Of a stretch of 64,000 bases of DNA, positions 1-9,732 are shown one piece after another. The translations under genes were made by a program, and so were the position numbers. Source of the stretch: Ferrimonas sp. YFM (GTDB taxonomy: Bacteria; Pseudomonadota; Gammaproteobacteria; Enterobacterales; Shewanellaceae); NCBI RefSeq assembly GCF_030296015.1, contig NZ_AP027368.1, forward strand, positions 124,001-188,000, read 5' to 3'. The notes beneath the pieces are model-generated. The model did no database searches. It had not been told where the DNA came from and was given only the letters and a program-made list of their open reading frames with translations. Numbering within the stretch: the stretch's first letter is position 1; every line of letters begins with the position of its first letter.

Positions 1-365
1 GGAACATCAAAGGGGCCGATTTCTTTGAGTTGCACACCAAGTTTGAGGAGATCTACAACGTCCTGCTGGAGAAGGTGGACGAGATCGCCGAACGGGTCCT
101 GACCCTGGGGCATCAGCCTCTGCACGCGTTTTCCGATTACCTGCAACACAGCGAGATCCGCGAAGCGGTGCAGGTGAGCAGCGGCAGTGAAGGCATCGAC
201 CTGCTGCTCGACGGCTACAAGGTGTTGATCGCCAAGCAGCGTGCCATCCTGGAGTCCGCCGGCGAATTGGGGGATGAAGGGACTGCCTCGCTGATGAGCG
301 ACTACCTGTCCCAGCAGGAGAAGGAGAGTTGGATGCTGGCAGCCTACCGCGGACGCAGTGCCTGA
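1..365 (+). CDS. dps: Dps-family DNA-binding ferritin (5' truncated)
   Basis: The window opens inside this gene; the visible frame begins at base 3 and gives about 120 C-terminal residues. The start of the visible protein, NIKGADFFELHTKFEEIY, matches the Dps ferroxidase-centre region (W-N-x-x-G-x-x-F-x-x-L-H), followed by the usual helix VDEIAERVLTLG. Dps proteins form dodecamers that oxidise and store iron with peroxide and protect DNA in stationary phase or oxidative stress. The N-terminus and promoter lie outside the window, so regulation cannot be judged. A strong hairpin terminator follows the stop codon directly. Confidence 0.85.
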   Translation, partial: NIKGADFFELHTKFEEIYNVLLEKVDEIAERVLTLGHQPLHAFSDYLQHSEIREAVQVSSGSEGIDLLLDGYKVLIAKQRAILESAGELGDEGTASLMSDYLSQQEKESWMLAAYRGRSA

Positions 366-372
366 TACAGCA

Positions 373-398
373 AGCCCAGCCGATTGGCTGGGCTTTTT
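373..398. terminator. Intrinsic terminator after dps
   Basis: A 9-bp perfect stem (373-381 with 386-394), a GATT loop and a T-run form a rho-independent terminator. It lies between the convergent dps and adenine deaminase genes and could serve both strands. Confidence 0.8.
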
Positions 399-410
399 AC
401 TGCCTGAAGA

Positions 411-1448
<1,038 letters not shown>

Positions 1449-1462
1449 TTATGCCCATCTAG

Positions 1463-1491
1463 TCTAACTCAATTCCCGTATATGAGTTAGA
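1463..1491. promoter_or_regulatory. Perfect 9-bp inverted repeat in divergent promoter region
   Basis: TCTAACTCA at 1463-1471 is repeated exactly in inverse as TGAGTTAGA at 1483-1491, with an 11-bp spacer. It sits between the divergent adenine deaminase and protease genes, where a dimeric repressor would bind. The cognate regulator is not known. Confidence 0.4.
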
Positions 1492-1524
1492 AGTTATCTG
1501 GGGACCGGGCGCAGGGAGGCAAAA

Positions 1525-2460
1525 ATGAACTGGCTGAAACTCTTAATGGTTTCTTTGTGGCTGTGGGCCTGGCAGGCGGGAGCCGGCTGCCAGAGCCCCA
1601 GCTTCGAGTTTGATCGGCGCATTCCCAGTGGGGAGCGGGCCAAGCTTGACCGCTGGCTGGGAGAGGCGGCAGAGGCGGTGGCGGATCTGGCCGGCCAGCA
1701 TCCGGTTCCCTGTGCCCGCATCCGGGTGTATGACGGAGGCCGTGGCAAGGGGGCGGTGCCCTGGGCCCAGATAGACCGGGGGGAGCGCGAGGGGATCCGT
1801 TTCTACGTGGATTACCGTCTTCCCCTCAATTCCTTGCGGGGCGACTGGACCGCCATGCACGAGTTCAGCCATCTGCTGATCCCCTTTCCCGGCAATGACC
1901 AACCCTGGTTCAGTGAAGGGTTGGCCAGCTATCTGCAGTATCTGCTGATGGCCAGGGCGGGCATTCTGTCCGCCGATGAAGCGATCAAGCGACTGGATCG
2001 GGGGTTTCGGCGCGGTATTGACGATGATGGTCATGGCGGTGTCGCTCTGGAAACCCTGTCCCGGGAGATGTGGCGTCGCCACGCCTACCGGCGGGTGTAC
2101 TGGAGCGGCGCCGCCTACTTCCTGGCGGTGGATACCGAACTCAGGCGCACGGGTAAAGGGTCTTTGACTCAGGTGTTGAGCGAGTTTGTGGCCTGCTGCC
2201 GTCAGCAAAACCGTCACTGGACGGTGGACACCCTGGTGCAGGCGTTCGATCGTCTCAGCGGCACCACTTTGTTTGCCGACACCAGGTCGAGCATGATGCC
2301 TCAGACCGGCTTTCCGGATCTCAGCCGCTCCTATGAGTATCTGGGGCTGGTGCGCACCGAGGCCGGCCTCAGCCTGACCTCCGGCTCCCCCTGGCGGGAG
2401 AGGCGGCAGCAGCTGGTGGCGGACACTGTGCCCTCGCCACTGCCTGCGACCAGCCGCTAG
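1525..2460 (+). CDS. Secreted gluzincin-type metalloprotease (M61-like)
   Basis: 311 residues with a hydrophobic N-terminal signal sequence (about residues 1-20), so probably periplasmic or secreted. The zinc-protease motif H112-E113-F-S-H116 is followed 15 residues later by E131 in WFSEGLASYL, the third ligand expected for gluzincins (M1/M61-like, 'peptidase MA' fold). The short spacing and the context resemble M61 glycyl-aminopeptidase-like proteins, but no PDZ domain is present and the substrate is unknown. The start is supported by a GGGAGG ribosome site. The neighbours do not suggest a pathway. Confidence 0.6.
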   Translation: MNWLKLLMVSLWLWAWQAGAGCQSPSFEFDRRIPSGERAKLDRWLGEAAEAVADLAGQHPVPCARIRVYDGGRGKGAVPWAQIDRGEREGIRFYVDYRLPLNSLRGDWTAMHEFSHLLIPFPGNDQPWFSEGLASYLQYLLMARAGILSADEAIKRLDRGFRRGIDDDGHGGVALETLSREMWRRHAYRRVYWSGAAYFLAVDTELRRTGKGSLTQVLSEFVACCRQQNRHWTVDTLVQAFDRLSGTTLFADTRSSMMPQTGFPDLSRSYEYLGLVRTEAGLSLTSGSPWRERRQQLVADTVPSPLPATSR

Positions 2461-2491
2461 CGGCTCGCACAGCTGCTGCCTGACAGGCAGG

Positions 2492-2515
2492 AAAAAGGGG
2501 AGCACAGCTCCCCTT
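2492..2515 (-). terminator. Terminator for the chemoreceptor gene
   Basis: A 9-bp stem (2495-2503 with 2507-2515) and a T-run on the minus strand end the chemoreceptor transcript. It also separates that gene from the converging protease gene. Confidence 0.75.
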
Positions 2516-2538
2516 GCTTCTCTCTCTTTCCCTGGGGC

Positions 2539-4569
2539 CTAGCTGAAGTAGGCCACCTGTTTGTCCAGGTTATCGGACAGCTGCTGCAACTCGGCGGCAC
2601 TGTCGGCGGTTTGTGCCGAAGTGTCGCGGGTCATGCGATTAAGTTCGCTGACTGAGGTTGCATTGGCTGCGATCTCCTGGGAAACCTGGGCTTGTTGCTC
2701 GGATGTGGTGGCCATGCTCTGAGCCATGTCGGCGATGGCATTGATCTGGCCGGTGATGTTGTGCAGTGCCCCTCCCGCTGCCTGGGCCTTCTCCTTCACC
2801 GACACACTGGTGTTCTGGCTGGAGTTCATCATGGACACCGCAGACTCGATGCGCTGTTGCAGCTGGCTGATGATGGAGACCACCTCCTGAACCGAGCTCT
2901 GAGTGCGATGGGCCAGTTGACGCACCTCGTCGGCGACCACCGCGAAGCCGCGGCCCTGCTCACCGGCGCGGGCCGCCTCGATGGCGGCGTTCAGCGCCAG
3001 CAGGTTGGTCTGCTCGGCGATGGTGTCGATCATGGTGGTGACGCTTTCGATGTTGCGGCTCTCTTCATGCACCTGACGGATGGCATCGGTGGAGTCGTTG
3101 AGCTGGTCGCTGAGGCTGTTGATCTCCTGCTCCATGTCGGTGACCAGTACCGAGCCGGCGTTGCTGTCCTGGTTGGCGGTCTGGACGTTGTGGGCCACCG
3201 CTTCCACCTGTTCGGCCACCGCATTGGCGGAGGAGGCCATCTCCTCGATGGCGGTGGCCATTTGGTCCACCTGCTGCTGTTGCTGCTCGGACTGGCCCAG
3301 GTTGGACTGGGCGTGCTCGGCCACCAGGCGGGCGGCGGCGTTGGAGTCGTTGCTGGTGGTCTTGATCTCCCCCACCAGCTGGTTCAGCTGCTTGGCCATC
3401 TGCCCCATGGCGAAGGTCAGCCGGGTGATCTCGTTGCGGCTGTCTCCACAGACCTGAGGGATGTCGATGCTGACCCGGCCTTCGCCCAGGGCAACCATAT
3501 AATCGCTGGCCTTGCCCAGAGGGCGCAGGATCCGCTGCAGTACCCAGGTGACCACCACTATGGTGAACAGGCCCGCCAGTGAGGCCACCAGGATGATGGT
3601 GGTCAGCAAAGAGCGGGTCTCTTTGGTGACCTCATCCAGGAAGGTGCCGCCGGACAGCACCCAGTTCCAGCCGGGCACCTTGGCAAACACCAGGTACTTT
3701 TCGCCGGTGACGCCATTGTAGGTATGGGGGTAGCGCACCACTCCGGTATCGCTTTCGAACAGTTTTTGGAAGGGTTTCTCTTCCGTGGCCAGCTGGATAA
3801 TGTTCTTGGTCAGGTTCTCCTTCAGGGGATGATGGATGTACATCCCCCGCTTGGTGTCACTGTCGTCGAAAACGATGGAGTAGCCGGTGTCACCCCACTG
3901 GATGGTGGCCAGGTTGTCAAACAGATCTTGTGAGGCCTGATCCACCGGCAGACCCACGAAAGAGGCACCGATCTGGCGGCCATCTGCGCCCTCAATAGGT
4001 GCGTAGTAGGTGAGGTACTGCTTACCGAACAGGGTGACCTTGTTGTAGTAGCTGTCGCCCCGGCTCAGGGCGCGATAGGCGGCGCTGGTGCGGGTCAGTT
4101 CGGTACCCACTACCCGCTCACCACTGAGGTTGGTCAGAGAGGTGGAGAGGCGAACATAGTCACTGCCCTCTTTAACGAACACCGTGGCCACGGCACCGGT
4201 ATCCCGGGTAAAGGCATCCACCAATCGGTTGTCACTGACCCGCTCGCCATAGACGCTGAGATCCTGCAAGGCGCGCCCTTTCAGCTCCACTTCCGAGGTG
4301 GCGGGCTGCAGGCCGTCCAGGTATTGGTTCTGGAAGGCGGTTTCCAGCACCTTGGCTTCCTTCAGGTAACCGTCGAAACTCTGTTTCAGCGTGATGCTCA
4401 GGGCTTGCACCTTGGATTGGTGCTCGGAGAGTGCCTTGTCCAGCAGGGTTTGATAACTCTCCCGGTAGACCAGATACCCGGTGAGAGAAAAGGCAATTAC
4501 GATAAGGACAGTAATAATGGAGCAAAGCTGAAAGCCGATGCTTTTATTCTGCACATTGAAGGTGGACAT
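2539..4569 (-). CDS. Methyl-accepting chemotaxis protein with large periplasmic sensor
   Basis: 676 residues. Membrane segment 1 lies at about residues 11-34, followed by a periplasmic sensor of roughly 285 residues that looks like a Cache-type (Cache_3/Cache_2-like) ligand domain. Membrane segment 2 is at about 320-343, then a HAMP domain and the cytoplasmic signalling hairpin, whose tip contains [20 protein letters not shown], the highly conserved CheA/CheW-binding region. No C-terminal CheR-tethering pentapeptide (NWETF type) is present. The protein should sense a small ligand and feed the CheA phosphorelay; the ligand cannot be read from sequence. It is monocistronic, and a long AT-rich spacer lies upstream. 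Confidence 0.92.
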   Translation of the reverse strand: MSTFNVQNKSIGFQLCSIITVLIVIAFSLTGYLVYRESYQTLLDKALSEHQSKVQALSITLKQSFDGYLKEAKVLETAFQNQYLDGLQPATSEVELKGRALQDLSVYGERVSDNRLVDAFTRDTGAVATVFVKEGSDYVRLSTSLTNLSGERVVGTELTRTSAAYRALSRGDSYYNKVTLFGKQYLTYYAPIEGADGRQIGASFVGLPVDQASQDLFDNLATIQWGDTGYSIVFDDSDTKRGMYIHHPLKENLTKNIIQLATEEKPFQKLFESDTGVVRYPHTYNGVTGEKYLVFAKVPGWNWVLSGGTFLDEVTKETRSLLTTIILVASLAGLFTIVVVTWVLQRILRPLGKASDYMVALGEGRVSIDIPQVCGDSRNEITRLTFAMGQMAKQLNQLVGEIKTTSNDSNAAARLVAEHAQSNLGQSEQQQQQVDQMATAIEEMASSANAVAEQVEAVAHNVQTANQDSNAGSVLVTDMEQEINSLSDQLNDSTDAIRQVHEESRNIESVTTMIDTIAEQTNLLALNAAIEAARAGEQGRGFAVVADEVRQLAHRTQSSVQEVVSIISQLQQRIESAVSMMNSSQNTSVSVKEKAQAAGGALHNITGQINAIADMAQSMATTSEQQAQVSQEIAANATSVSELNRMTRDTSAQTADSAAELQQLSDNLDKQVAYFS

Positions 4570-5071
4570 ATTATTTATCCGTAGTTAATGACGCCAATTA
4601 AATAAATCTAAAGTGTTTCTGCCCCATGGTCAGAATAGTCTTGGTGTCAAAGAACGCCGATGTACCAGGCCGCTGCGCTAGAAGCGGCCATCGATGGGGA
4701 AGGCCATAAAATCAAAGGGATCAATTGGATGTCAATATGGCAGATCTCTGAAGATGAGGGATGTGTGACCGGAGAAGGAATTTCGAATAAAAGAGACAAA
4801 ATCGCTAAAGATTTAAATTTTGAATAACTTATCAAAATGGAAAGAATTGTGATTTGATGGGGTTTGTGCTGAATTCAATAAGTGATTGGCGTCATGCTTT
4901 GTGATGGAAATATACCTAATTCCTGCGAATTAACTTATCTAAACACCGGCCGTTTGTCATCTTATGAAACCATTTTTAATCCAGATTCAGGGCCGTTGAA
5001 CTAGGGTTGTTGATAGCTCTTGACGTATAATGGCTTAATCATTGTACGTAATTACCTAACGGGGCGGGGCG
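4570..5071. other. 502-bp AT-rich intergenic region between chemoreceptor and LysR gene
   Basis: Markedly AT-richer than the flanking genes. It holds an 11-bp perfect inverted pair (ATGACGCCAAT at 4588-4598, ATTGGCGTCAT at 4885-4895), a 7-bp-stem hairpin at 4668-4689 and a TATAAT box at 5026-5031. A 55-codon plus-strand frame (4660-4827) has no convincing ribosome site. No recognisable gene is seen. Confidence 0.6.
5026..5031 (+). promoter_or_regulatory. Candidate -10 box of the LysR gene
   Basis: An exact TATAAT lies 41 bp upstream of the LysR start codon. No good -35 box stands at 16-18 bp (TTGTTG is only 13 bp away), so this may need an activator. Confidence 0.3.
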
Positions 5072-5983
5072 ATGAAGGGAGCCACCTTTAATCAGCTGAT
5101 GATTTTTCAGAGCATAGTGCAAGAGGGCAGCATTCGCGGTGCCGCCCGCAAGCTGGAGATGGCGCCGCCGTCGGTGAGTCAGGCCCTGAAACAGCTGGAG
5201 GGGCAGGTGGGATTGCCCCTGTTTAACCGCAGCACCCGCCGCATCGAATTGACCGAAGCGGGTCAATTGCTCCATGAGCGCACCGCAGGCGCCATTTCGA
5301 CCCTGGATTACGCCCTGGAGAGTGTCCAGGATCTGAGCGAAAGCCCCTCGGGGAAGGTGAGCATTACCCTGCCGCGGTTTGTGTTCCAGTTTTTCCTTAA
5401 GCCTATCTATGCGGAGTTCTGTCAGCGCTATCCCGACATTCAACTGGAGATCTCCGTCTCCGACGAAGCGGTCAACATCCTCAACGAGGGGTTTGATATG
5501 GGAATCCGTTTCGGCGATCGCATCGAGCCGGGCATGGTGGCCCGCCAACTGACCGCCCCCATGCGCGAGGCACTGTTTGCTTCACCGGACTACCTTGAGC
5601 GCCACGGCTGCCCAGACTTTCCCGAGTCACTTCAGCAACACAAGCTGGTGCAGTACCGGTTTATCGCCGCCAATCAGCTGGCACCGCTGTTGCTCCAGCA
5701 CCAGGGGCAGCAGATCACGGTACAGATGCCTCTGGCCCTGGTGGTCAACGACACTGACGCCATGATGGATGCGACTCTGAAGGGGTTGGGGATCGGCAGG
5801 ATGGTGACCCCCATGGTCACCGACTATTTCCAGCAAGGGCAGCTGCTGCCGGTGCTGGAGCAGAACTGGACTCCCTACCCGGGCCTCTACCTCTATTTTG
5901 TCCAGAACAGCCAGAAGGCGCGGCGGGTCAGGGTGCTGATCGACTTCCTGGTGGAGAAGGGCAAGGCGCTCTACGGCGCCTGA
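5072..5983 (+). CDS. LysR-family transcriptional regulator
   Basis: 303 residues with a LysR N-terminal winged helix-turn-helix (about residues 5-65, including SIRGAARKLEMAPPSVSQAL) and a C-terminal type-2 periplasmic-binding-like effector domain (about 90-295). The length is normal for the family. Its target is not evident: the chitinase-like gene converges on it, and the upstream neighbour is the chemoreceptor across a 500-bp gap. LysR regulators commonly control a divergent gene, but the divergent gene here is the distant chemoreceptor, so that link is only possible. Confidence 0.88.
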   Translation: MKGATFNQLMIFQSIVQEGSIRGAARKLEMAPPSVSQALKQLEGQVGLPLFNRSTRRIELTEAGQLLHERTAGAISTLDYALESVQDLSESPSGKVSITLPRFVFQFFLKPIYAEFCQRYPDIQLEISVSDEAVNILNEGFDMGIRFGDRIEPGMVARQLTAPMREALFASPDYLERHGCPDFPESLQQHKLVQYRFIAANQLAPLLLQHQGQQITVQMPLALVVNDTDAMMDATLKGLGIGRMVTPMVTDYFQQGQLLPVLEQNWTPYPGLYLYFVQNSQKARRVRVLIDFLVEKGKALYGA

Positions 5984-5987
5984 TCGC

Positions 5988-6860
5988 CTAACCGGTCACC
6001 CTCTGGGCTTCCAGGGCTTCGCTCACCGGGTGGCTCCAGTGGCCCTCGGTGTCTGAGGCGAACTCCCAGTTCATCAGGCCACCCAGGCAGTGGGCGGCTT
6101 TCAGGGGCTGGATTACCTGTGAGATTATACGATCCACCGGAAGGTAGCTGTTGGCCTGAGCATTGTGACGGCTGACCGGCAGGCCCAGTATCGCCTTGTC
6201 CACGTTCATCCCCGGCAACTGACAGTATCTCTGATAGGACTCCACAATCCGCAGCGGGTCGCCGCTCCAGGGGCGGTTGTTGTAGAACTGGATGTTCACC
6301 AGATCGATGGCGCTGCCCGCCTGTTCCAACACCTTCAGATAGCCGCTCATGCCATAGCCGGATTCCAGATAGGGGGGCTGGGGCGCGTGGGAGATCAGGT
6401 AGCGGTCGCTGGGCAGCTCCCGCCTCAGGGCCAGGGTCAGGTTGACCAGAAACCCGATGCCGTCATAGCCCGCTCGACCGACAAAGGCGGCGCTGTCCTC
6501 CCAGTCGATGTCGATGCCATCCAGTTCGTTTTGGATGACAAACTGAGCCAGGATGTAGGCCAGATAACTCTCCTGTCCCACCAGTTGCCGGTAGGCGGAG
6601 CTGGTCATGGTGGCCCCGCCGAAGCTGATCATCACCTTGATCCCCTGCTGCTGCAGCTGGCGGACGGCCTGTTTGGTCCCCTGGGTCAGTATGGGCGGAG
6701 AGGGTTGGGCGGCGATGGCGCCGGACAACTCCAGGGTGAAGGGGCTGTGTTCACTGCAGCTGAGGAAGGCAAGAATGATGTGAGTGTAGGGGCGTTCCAG
6801 TGCCCGCTGCAGCGGAATGGTGCCACTGGAGAAGTAGCTGACCAGCTTAGGTTGGTTCAT
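5988..6860 (-). CDS. Glycoside hydrolase family 18 (chitinase-like) protein
   Basis: 290 residues from the chosen ATG, which has an AAGGA ribosome site 8-9 bases upstream; a longer frame exists but lacks one. The GH18 catalytic motif DGIDIDWE spans residues 114-121, with E121 as the acid and D117/D119 as the supporting aspartates. The substrate-side motif around NIQFYNN is also present. Enzymes of this family hydrolyse beta-1,4-linked N-acetylglucosamine polymers by substrate-assisted catalysis. No signal peptide and no chitin-binding module are visible, so it may act on imported oligomers or be exported by another route. It ends 4 bp from the converging LysR gene. Confidence 0.8.
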   Translation of the reverse strand: MNQPKLVSYFSSGTIPLQRALERPYTHIILAFLSCSEHSPFTLELSGAIAAQPSPPILTQGTKQAVRQLQQQGIKVMISFGGATMTSSAYRQLVGQESYLAYILAQFVIQNELDGIDIDWEDSAAFVGRAGYDGIGFLVNLTLALRRELPSDRYLISHAPQPPYLESGYGMSGYLKVLEQAGSAIDLVNIQFYNNRPWSGDPLRIVESYQRYCQLPGMNVDKAILGLPVSRHNAQANSYLPVDRIISQVIQPLKAAHCLGGLMNWEFASDTEGHWSHPVSEALEAQRVTG

Positions 6861-6951
6861 AACCTGTTCCTTGTGTTGCCGAGTCGCGGGCGGTTCCTTG
6901 CCCAATTGCAACTATAGGAGAGAGCCGGCGGTTACGCCAAAAAAGGTCTTT

Positions 6952-6979
6952 AAAAACAAAAGCCCCGCGATGCGGGGCT
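6952..6979 (-). terminator. Terminator of yicC
   Basis: An 8-bp GC-rich stem (6961-6968 with 6972-6979) is followed on the minus strand by TTTGTTTTTA. Confidence 0.8.
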
Positions 6980-6998
6980 GGGCTGAGTGCGCTTGGGC

Positions 6999-7862
6999 TT
7001 ACTCGATGTTCTGGATCTGCTCGCGCATCTGCTCAATCAGTACCTTGAGCTCCACCGCGGCGGCGGTGATGTCGGTGCTGATGGACTTGGAGGCCAGGGT
7101 GTTGGACTCGCGGTTGAACTCCTGCATCATGAAGTCCAGGCGACGGCCACAGGCGCCGCCCTTCTTCAGCACCTTGCGGGTCTCACTGACGTGGGTGTCC
7201 AGGCGGTCGATCTCCTCGGCCACGTCCATCTTCTGGGCCAGCAGAATCATCTCCTGCTCGATGCGGCCGGGATCCATGTCCTCTTTCACTTCCGCCAGGC
7301 GGTCGTTGAGCTTCTGACGCTGCCACTCCATGATCTCCGGCATGCGGCCACGAACAAAGGCGGCCTGCTCGGTCACCCCATCCAGGCGGTCGCTGATCAT
7401 CTTCTCCAGGGCCTGGCCTTCGGAGCCGCGGGCCTCCAGGAACTGATCCACGGTGTCGTCGAACTTCTGCAGCAGCTCCTTGCCGATGGCGTCCATGTCG
7501 CGCTCACTGGCTTCCAGAACCCCGGGCCAACGCATCAGTTCCACCAGATTCAGCTGGCCGATGCCGGCCATGGTGTGCAGGTGCTGGGCCTTCTCGATGA
7601 GCTGGGCCGCCAGTTGCTCGTTCATCTGCACCGTGTCGCCGGCGTTTTCGGTCAGTTCGAAGCGCAGGTTCACCTCCACCTTGCCTCGTGCCAGGCGCTT
7701 GCGCAGGCGCTCTCTCAGCATGGGCTCCAGGGAGCGAAACTGCTCGGGCAGTCTCAGGTAGGTTTCCAGGTAGCGCTGGTTAACGGAGCGGATCTCCCAG
7801 GAGGCGCTGCCCCAGTCAGCTTTAACGTCGCTGCGGGCATAGGCGGTCATGCTGTGGATCAT
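6999..7862 (-). CDS. yicC: YicC-family endoribonuclease
   Basis: 287 residues, full length for the family. It opens with the typical MIHSMTAYAR and SWEIRSVNQRYLE motifs and ends with the conserved C-terminal helix (LKVLIEQMREQIQNIE). E. coli YicC is a conserved RNA-cleaving protein implicated in small-RNA decay. In many gammaproteobacteria yicC is divergent from rph; here a mechanosensitive channel gene has come between them. The gene is followed by its own terminator. Confidence 0.9.
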   Translation of the reverse strand: MIHSMTAYARSDVKADWGSASWEIRSVNQRYLETYLRLPEQFRSLEPMLRERLRKRLARGKVEVNLRFELTENAGDTVQMNEQLAAQLIEKAQHLHTMAGIGQLNLVELMRWPGVLEASERDMDAIGKELLQKFDDTVDQFLEARGSEGQALEKMISDRLDGVTEQAAFVRGRMPEIMEWQRQKLNDRLAEVKEDMDPGRIEQEMILLAQKMDVAEEIDRLDTHVSETRKVLKKGGACGRRLDFMMQEFNRESNTLASKSISTDITAAAVELKVLIEQMREQIQNIE

Positions 7863-7922
7863 TGGAAGTGGCCTTGTAAAGTGTCAGTGGTCCGATTATA
7901 CCCACGGGGGAGGGGAGACGGC

Positions 7923-7949
7923 AAAGCCCCCGGAAATTCCAGGGGCTTA
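7923..7949 (-). terminator. Possible terminator of the MscS-like gene
   Basis: AAGCCCC at 7924-7930 pairs with GGGGCTT at 7942-7948. The T-tract on the minus strand is short, so termination may be partial, with read-through into yicC. Confidence 0.4.
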
Positions 7950-7952
7950 GGC

Positions 7953-9587
7953 TCACTGTCCCCCGGGGGCCTTGGGGGTGTCCAGCCAGCGGTGCTGGGT
8001 GGTGTCGGTCATCGCCACCCCGTGCTGTTCCAGTATGGTGAGGATCGCCAGGTTCAGTTCCTCCGCGGCTTCCAGGTAGTCGGGGAAGGCGGTGGTCTGA
8101 ATGTAGCTGAGTACGTTGAGCTGCAGGGCATTGGGGCCAAACTTGTGGAAGCGCACCCGCAGCGGCGATTCATGGGTCATGGGGTGATCCTTGAGCGCCT
8201 GGGTGATCTCATCCATCACTCCCCGCAGTTTGCTGGCCGGGGTGTCGTAGCGCAGGTTCAGCGCCGGGCTGTAGCGGATCTTCTCCCGTTCGGAAAAGTT
8301 TTCCAGCTGCAGGTCAACGAAGGTGGCGTTGGAGATGTGGATCACCGTCCGGTCTATGGTGCGCACCCGGGTGTAGCGCAGGCCGATCTCCTCCACCACC
8401 CCCATCTGGGTGCCGAACTTACAGAAGTTGCCCACCTTCACCGGCGAGGAGAGGTAGAGGGTGATGGCGCCGATGAGGTTTTCCACCGATTTTTGCGCCG
8501 CCAGGGCCACCGCCAGACCACCGATCCCCAGGCCCGCCAGTATGGTGGTGGCCTTGAACCCCAGGTTCTCCAGCCACATCAGCAGGCCGATGATGATGAT
8601 CAGGATTTTGCCTATGGTGAACAGGGGTTTGAGCAGCTGGGCGCCCTGGTCCTTGCCCTTCTCCTGGAAGCTGCGATTGAGCCTCTCCCGGGCCAGCTCC
8701 ATGCCGGAGACCATCACCCACACCAGGGCCAGGATCATCAGGGCGTGACCCTCGGCAATGGCCCTGGCTTCGATGGAAGGTCGCACCAGGGGGAAGGCCT
8801 CCCGCACCACCAGCACCACAAACAGCAGCCTCAGCGGACCGCTGATAAAGCGTTGCAGCTGGGCGTTGTCCGGGTAGCGCCTTCGCACCAGCCACTTGCT
8901 GATGGCGAACAGCGGCAGGCTGATGAGGTAGGCGATGAGGAACATCAGCAGCACCGCCACAAACTGCCAGCTCTGCAGGCCGAGGATTTCGAACTCGGGC
9001 AGGTGGTCGCTGAGGTACTCCCCTATGGGACCGTCGCCATACTGCTCGTAGAGATTGGGGACTTCACCCAGGGTGGCGTTGGAGATTTTCCAGATGTACT
9101 GGCCATCCCCCCGGGGCACTCGCTGCATGTAGACACTGACCTGACGGGAGCCCAAGGGGACGCGCCCCACCAGATCCCGGTAGGGCGGCAGACCGTCTCC
9201 GGTGAGGCCGTTTTTCGATTCGCTCAGGGTGTCCAGGTCGACCCACAGGGTGCGGTTGAGGATCAGCTTGAACTCCTCGGCCAGCAGCGACAGCGGCAGC
9301 TCGGCCACCCGTTTGGGCAGGTTGCGCCCATCCAGATAGTGGGCGGCCCGTTCGAAGTCGTTGTGGCGCAGGGCGTGCAGCAATCCTTCCATGGAGGAGC
9401 GAGGGGAGCCCCGCTCATATTCGTCCACCACAGTGGGCTCTGAGGCGGGTTTGTCCGGCGCTGGCTCCTCGGTTTCTGCCGGGGTTTCCTGCTCCATCAT
9501 GTTTTTCAGTGTCGGCGGCTCCGCCTGCAGGCTCAGAGGCAGCAGCAGACAGAGCAACAGCAATCCATGTCCTAGTCGCATCATCAT
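7953..9587 (-). CDS. MscS-family mechanosensitive channel with N-terminal periplasmic domain
   Basis: 544 residues. A signal peptide (about 1-22) is followed by an acidic/proline linker and a roughly 150-residue extracytoplasmic domain. Several membrane segments follow from about residue 205. The pore-lining helix and start of the beta domain carry the MscS signature (GLGIGGLAVALAAQKSVENL, then GAITLYLSSPVKVG). The cytoplasmic vestibule domain completes the C-terminus. Such channels open under membrane tension to release solutes on hypo-osmotic shock; the large N-terminal region is of the kind seen in MscK/YnaI-like relatives and its role is unknown. It is divergent from rph, with its own -35/-10 pair. 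Confidence 0.85.
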   Translation of the reverse strand: MMMRLGHGLLLLCLLLPLSLQAEPPTLKNMMEQETPAETEEPAPDKPASEPTVVDEYERGSPRSSMEGLLHALRHNDFERAAHYLDGRNLPKRVAELPLSLLAEEFKLILNRTLWVDLDTLSESKNGLTGDGLPPYRDLVGRVPLGSRQVSVYMQRVPRGDGQYIWKISNATLGEVPNLYEQYGDGPIGEYLSDHLPEFEILGLQSWQFVAVLLMFLIAYLISLPLFAISKWLVRRRYPDNAQLQRFISGPLRLLFVVLVVREAFPLVRPSIEARAIAEGHALMILALVWVMVSGMELARERLNRSFQEKGKDQGAQLLKPLFTIGKILIIIIGLLMWLENLGFKATTILAGLGIGGLAVALAAQKSVENLIGAITLYLSSPVKVGNFCKFGTQMGVVEEIGLRYTRVRTIDRTVIHISNATFVDLQLENFSEREKIRYSPALNLRYDTPASKLRGVMDEITQALKDHPMTHESPLRVRFHKFGPNALQLNVLSYIQTTAFPDYLEAAEELNLAILTILEQHGVAMTDTTQHRWLDTPKAPGGQ

Positions 9588-9616
9588 CGTCTGTTTTTTG
9601 TTCGGGCTATGATTCA

Positions 9617-9644
9617 GTTATATCAGATAATGCTGGTTAAACAA
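9617..9644 (-). promoter_or_regulatory. Promoter of the MscS-like gene
   Basis: On the minus strand TTGTTT (9639-9644) and TATAAC (9617-9622) are spaced by 16 bp, about 30 bp upstream of the start codon. Confidence 0.45.
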
Positions 9645-9693
9645 CCAACTACCCACAGCGGGAGAGAGCCTCGCGTCCAGGGGGTCGGATCGG

Positions 9694-9699
9694 TATAAT
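9694..9699 (+). promoter_or_regulatory. -10 box of rph-pyrE
   Basis: An exact TATAAT lies 34 bp before the rph start. The -35 region is poor, so the position is a suggestion. Confidence 0.45.
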
Positions 9700-9732
9700 G
9701 TGCCGCACATTTTCAGAGCCAAGGCACTATTC

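Noticed and set aside
4660-4827. 55-codon plus-strand frame (and a 62-codon minus-strand frame over the same bases) in the chemoreceptor-LysR gap
   Set aside because: No convincing ribosome site, AT-rich context and no recognisable motif; kept only as part of the intergenic description.
6987-9443. An 818-codon open frame on the plus strand opposite yicC and the MscS-like gene
   Set aside because: The product is low-complexity, rich in G, Q, H and L, as expected of an antisense frame in GC-rich DNA; yicC and mscS on the other strand have clear family motifs.
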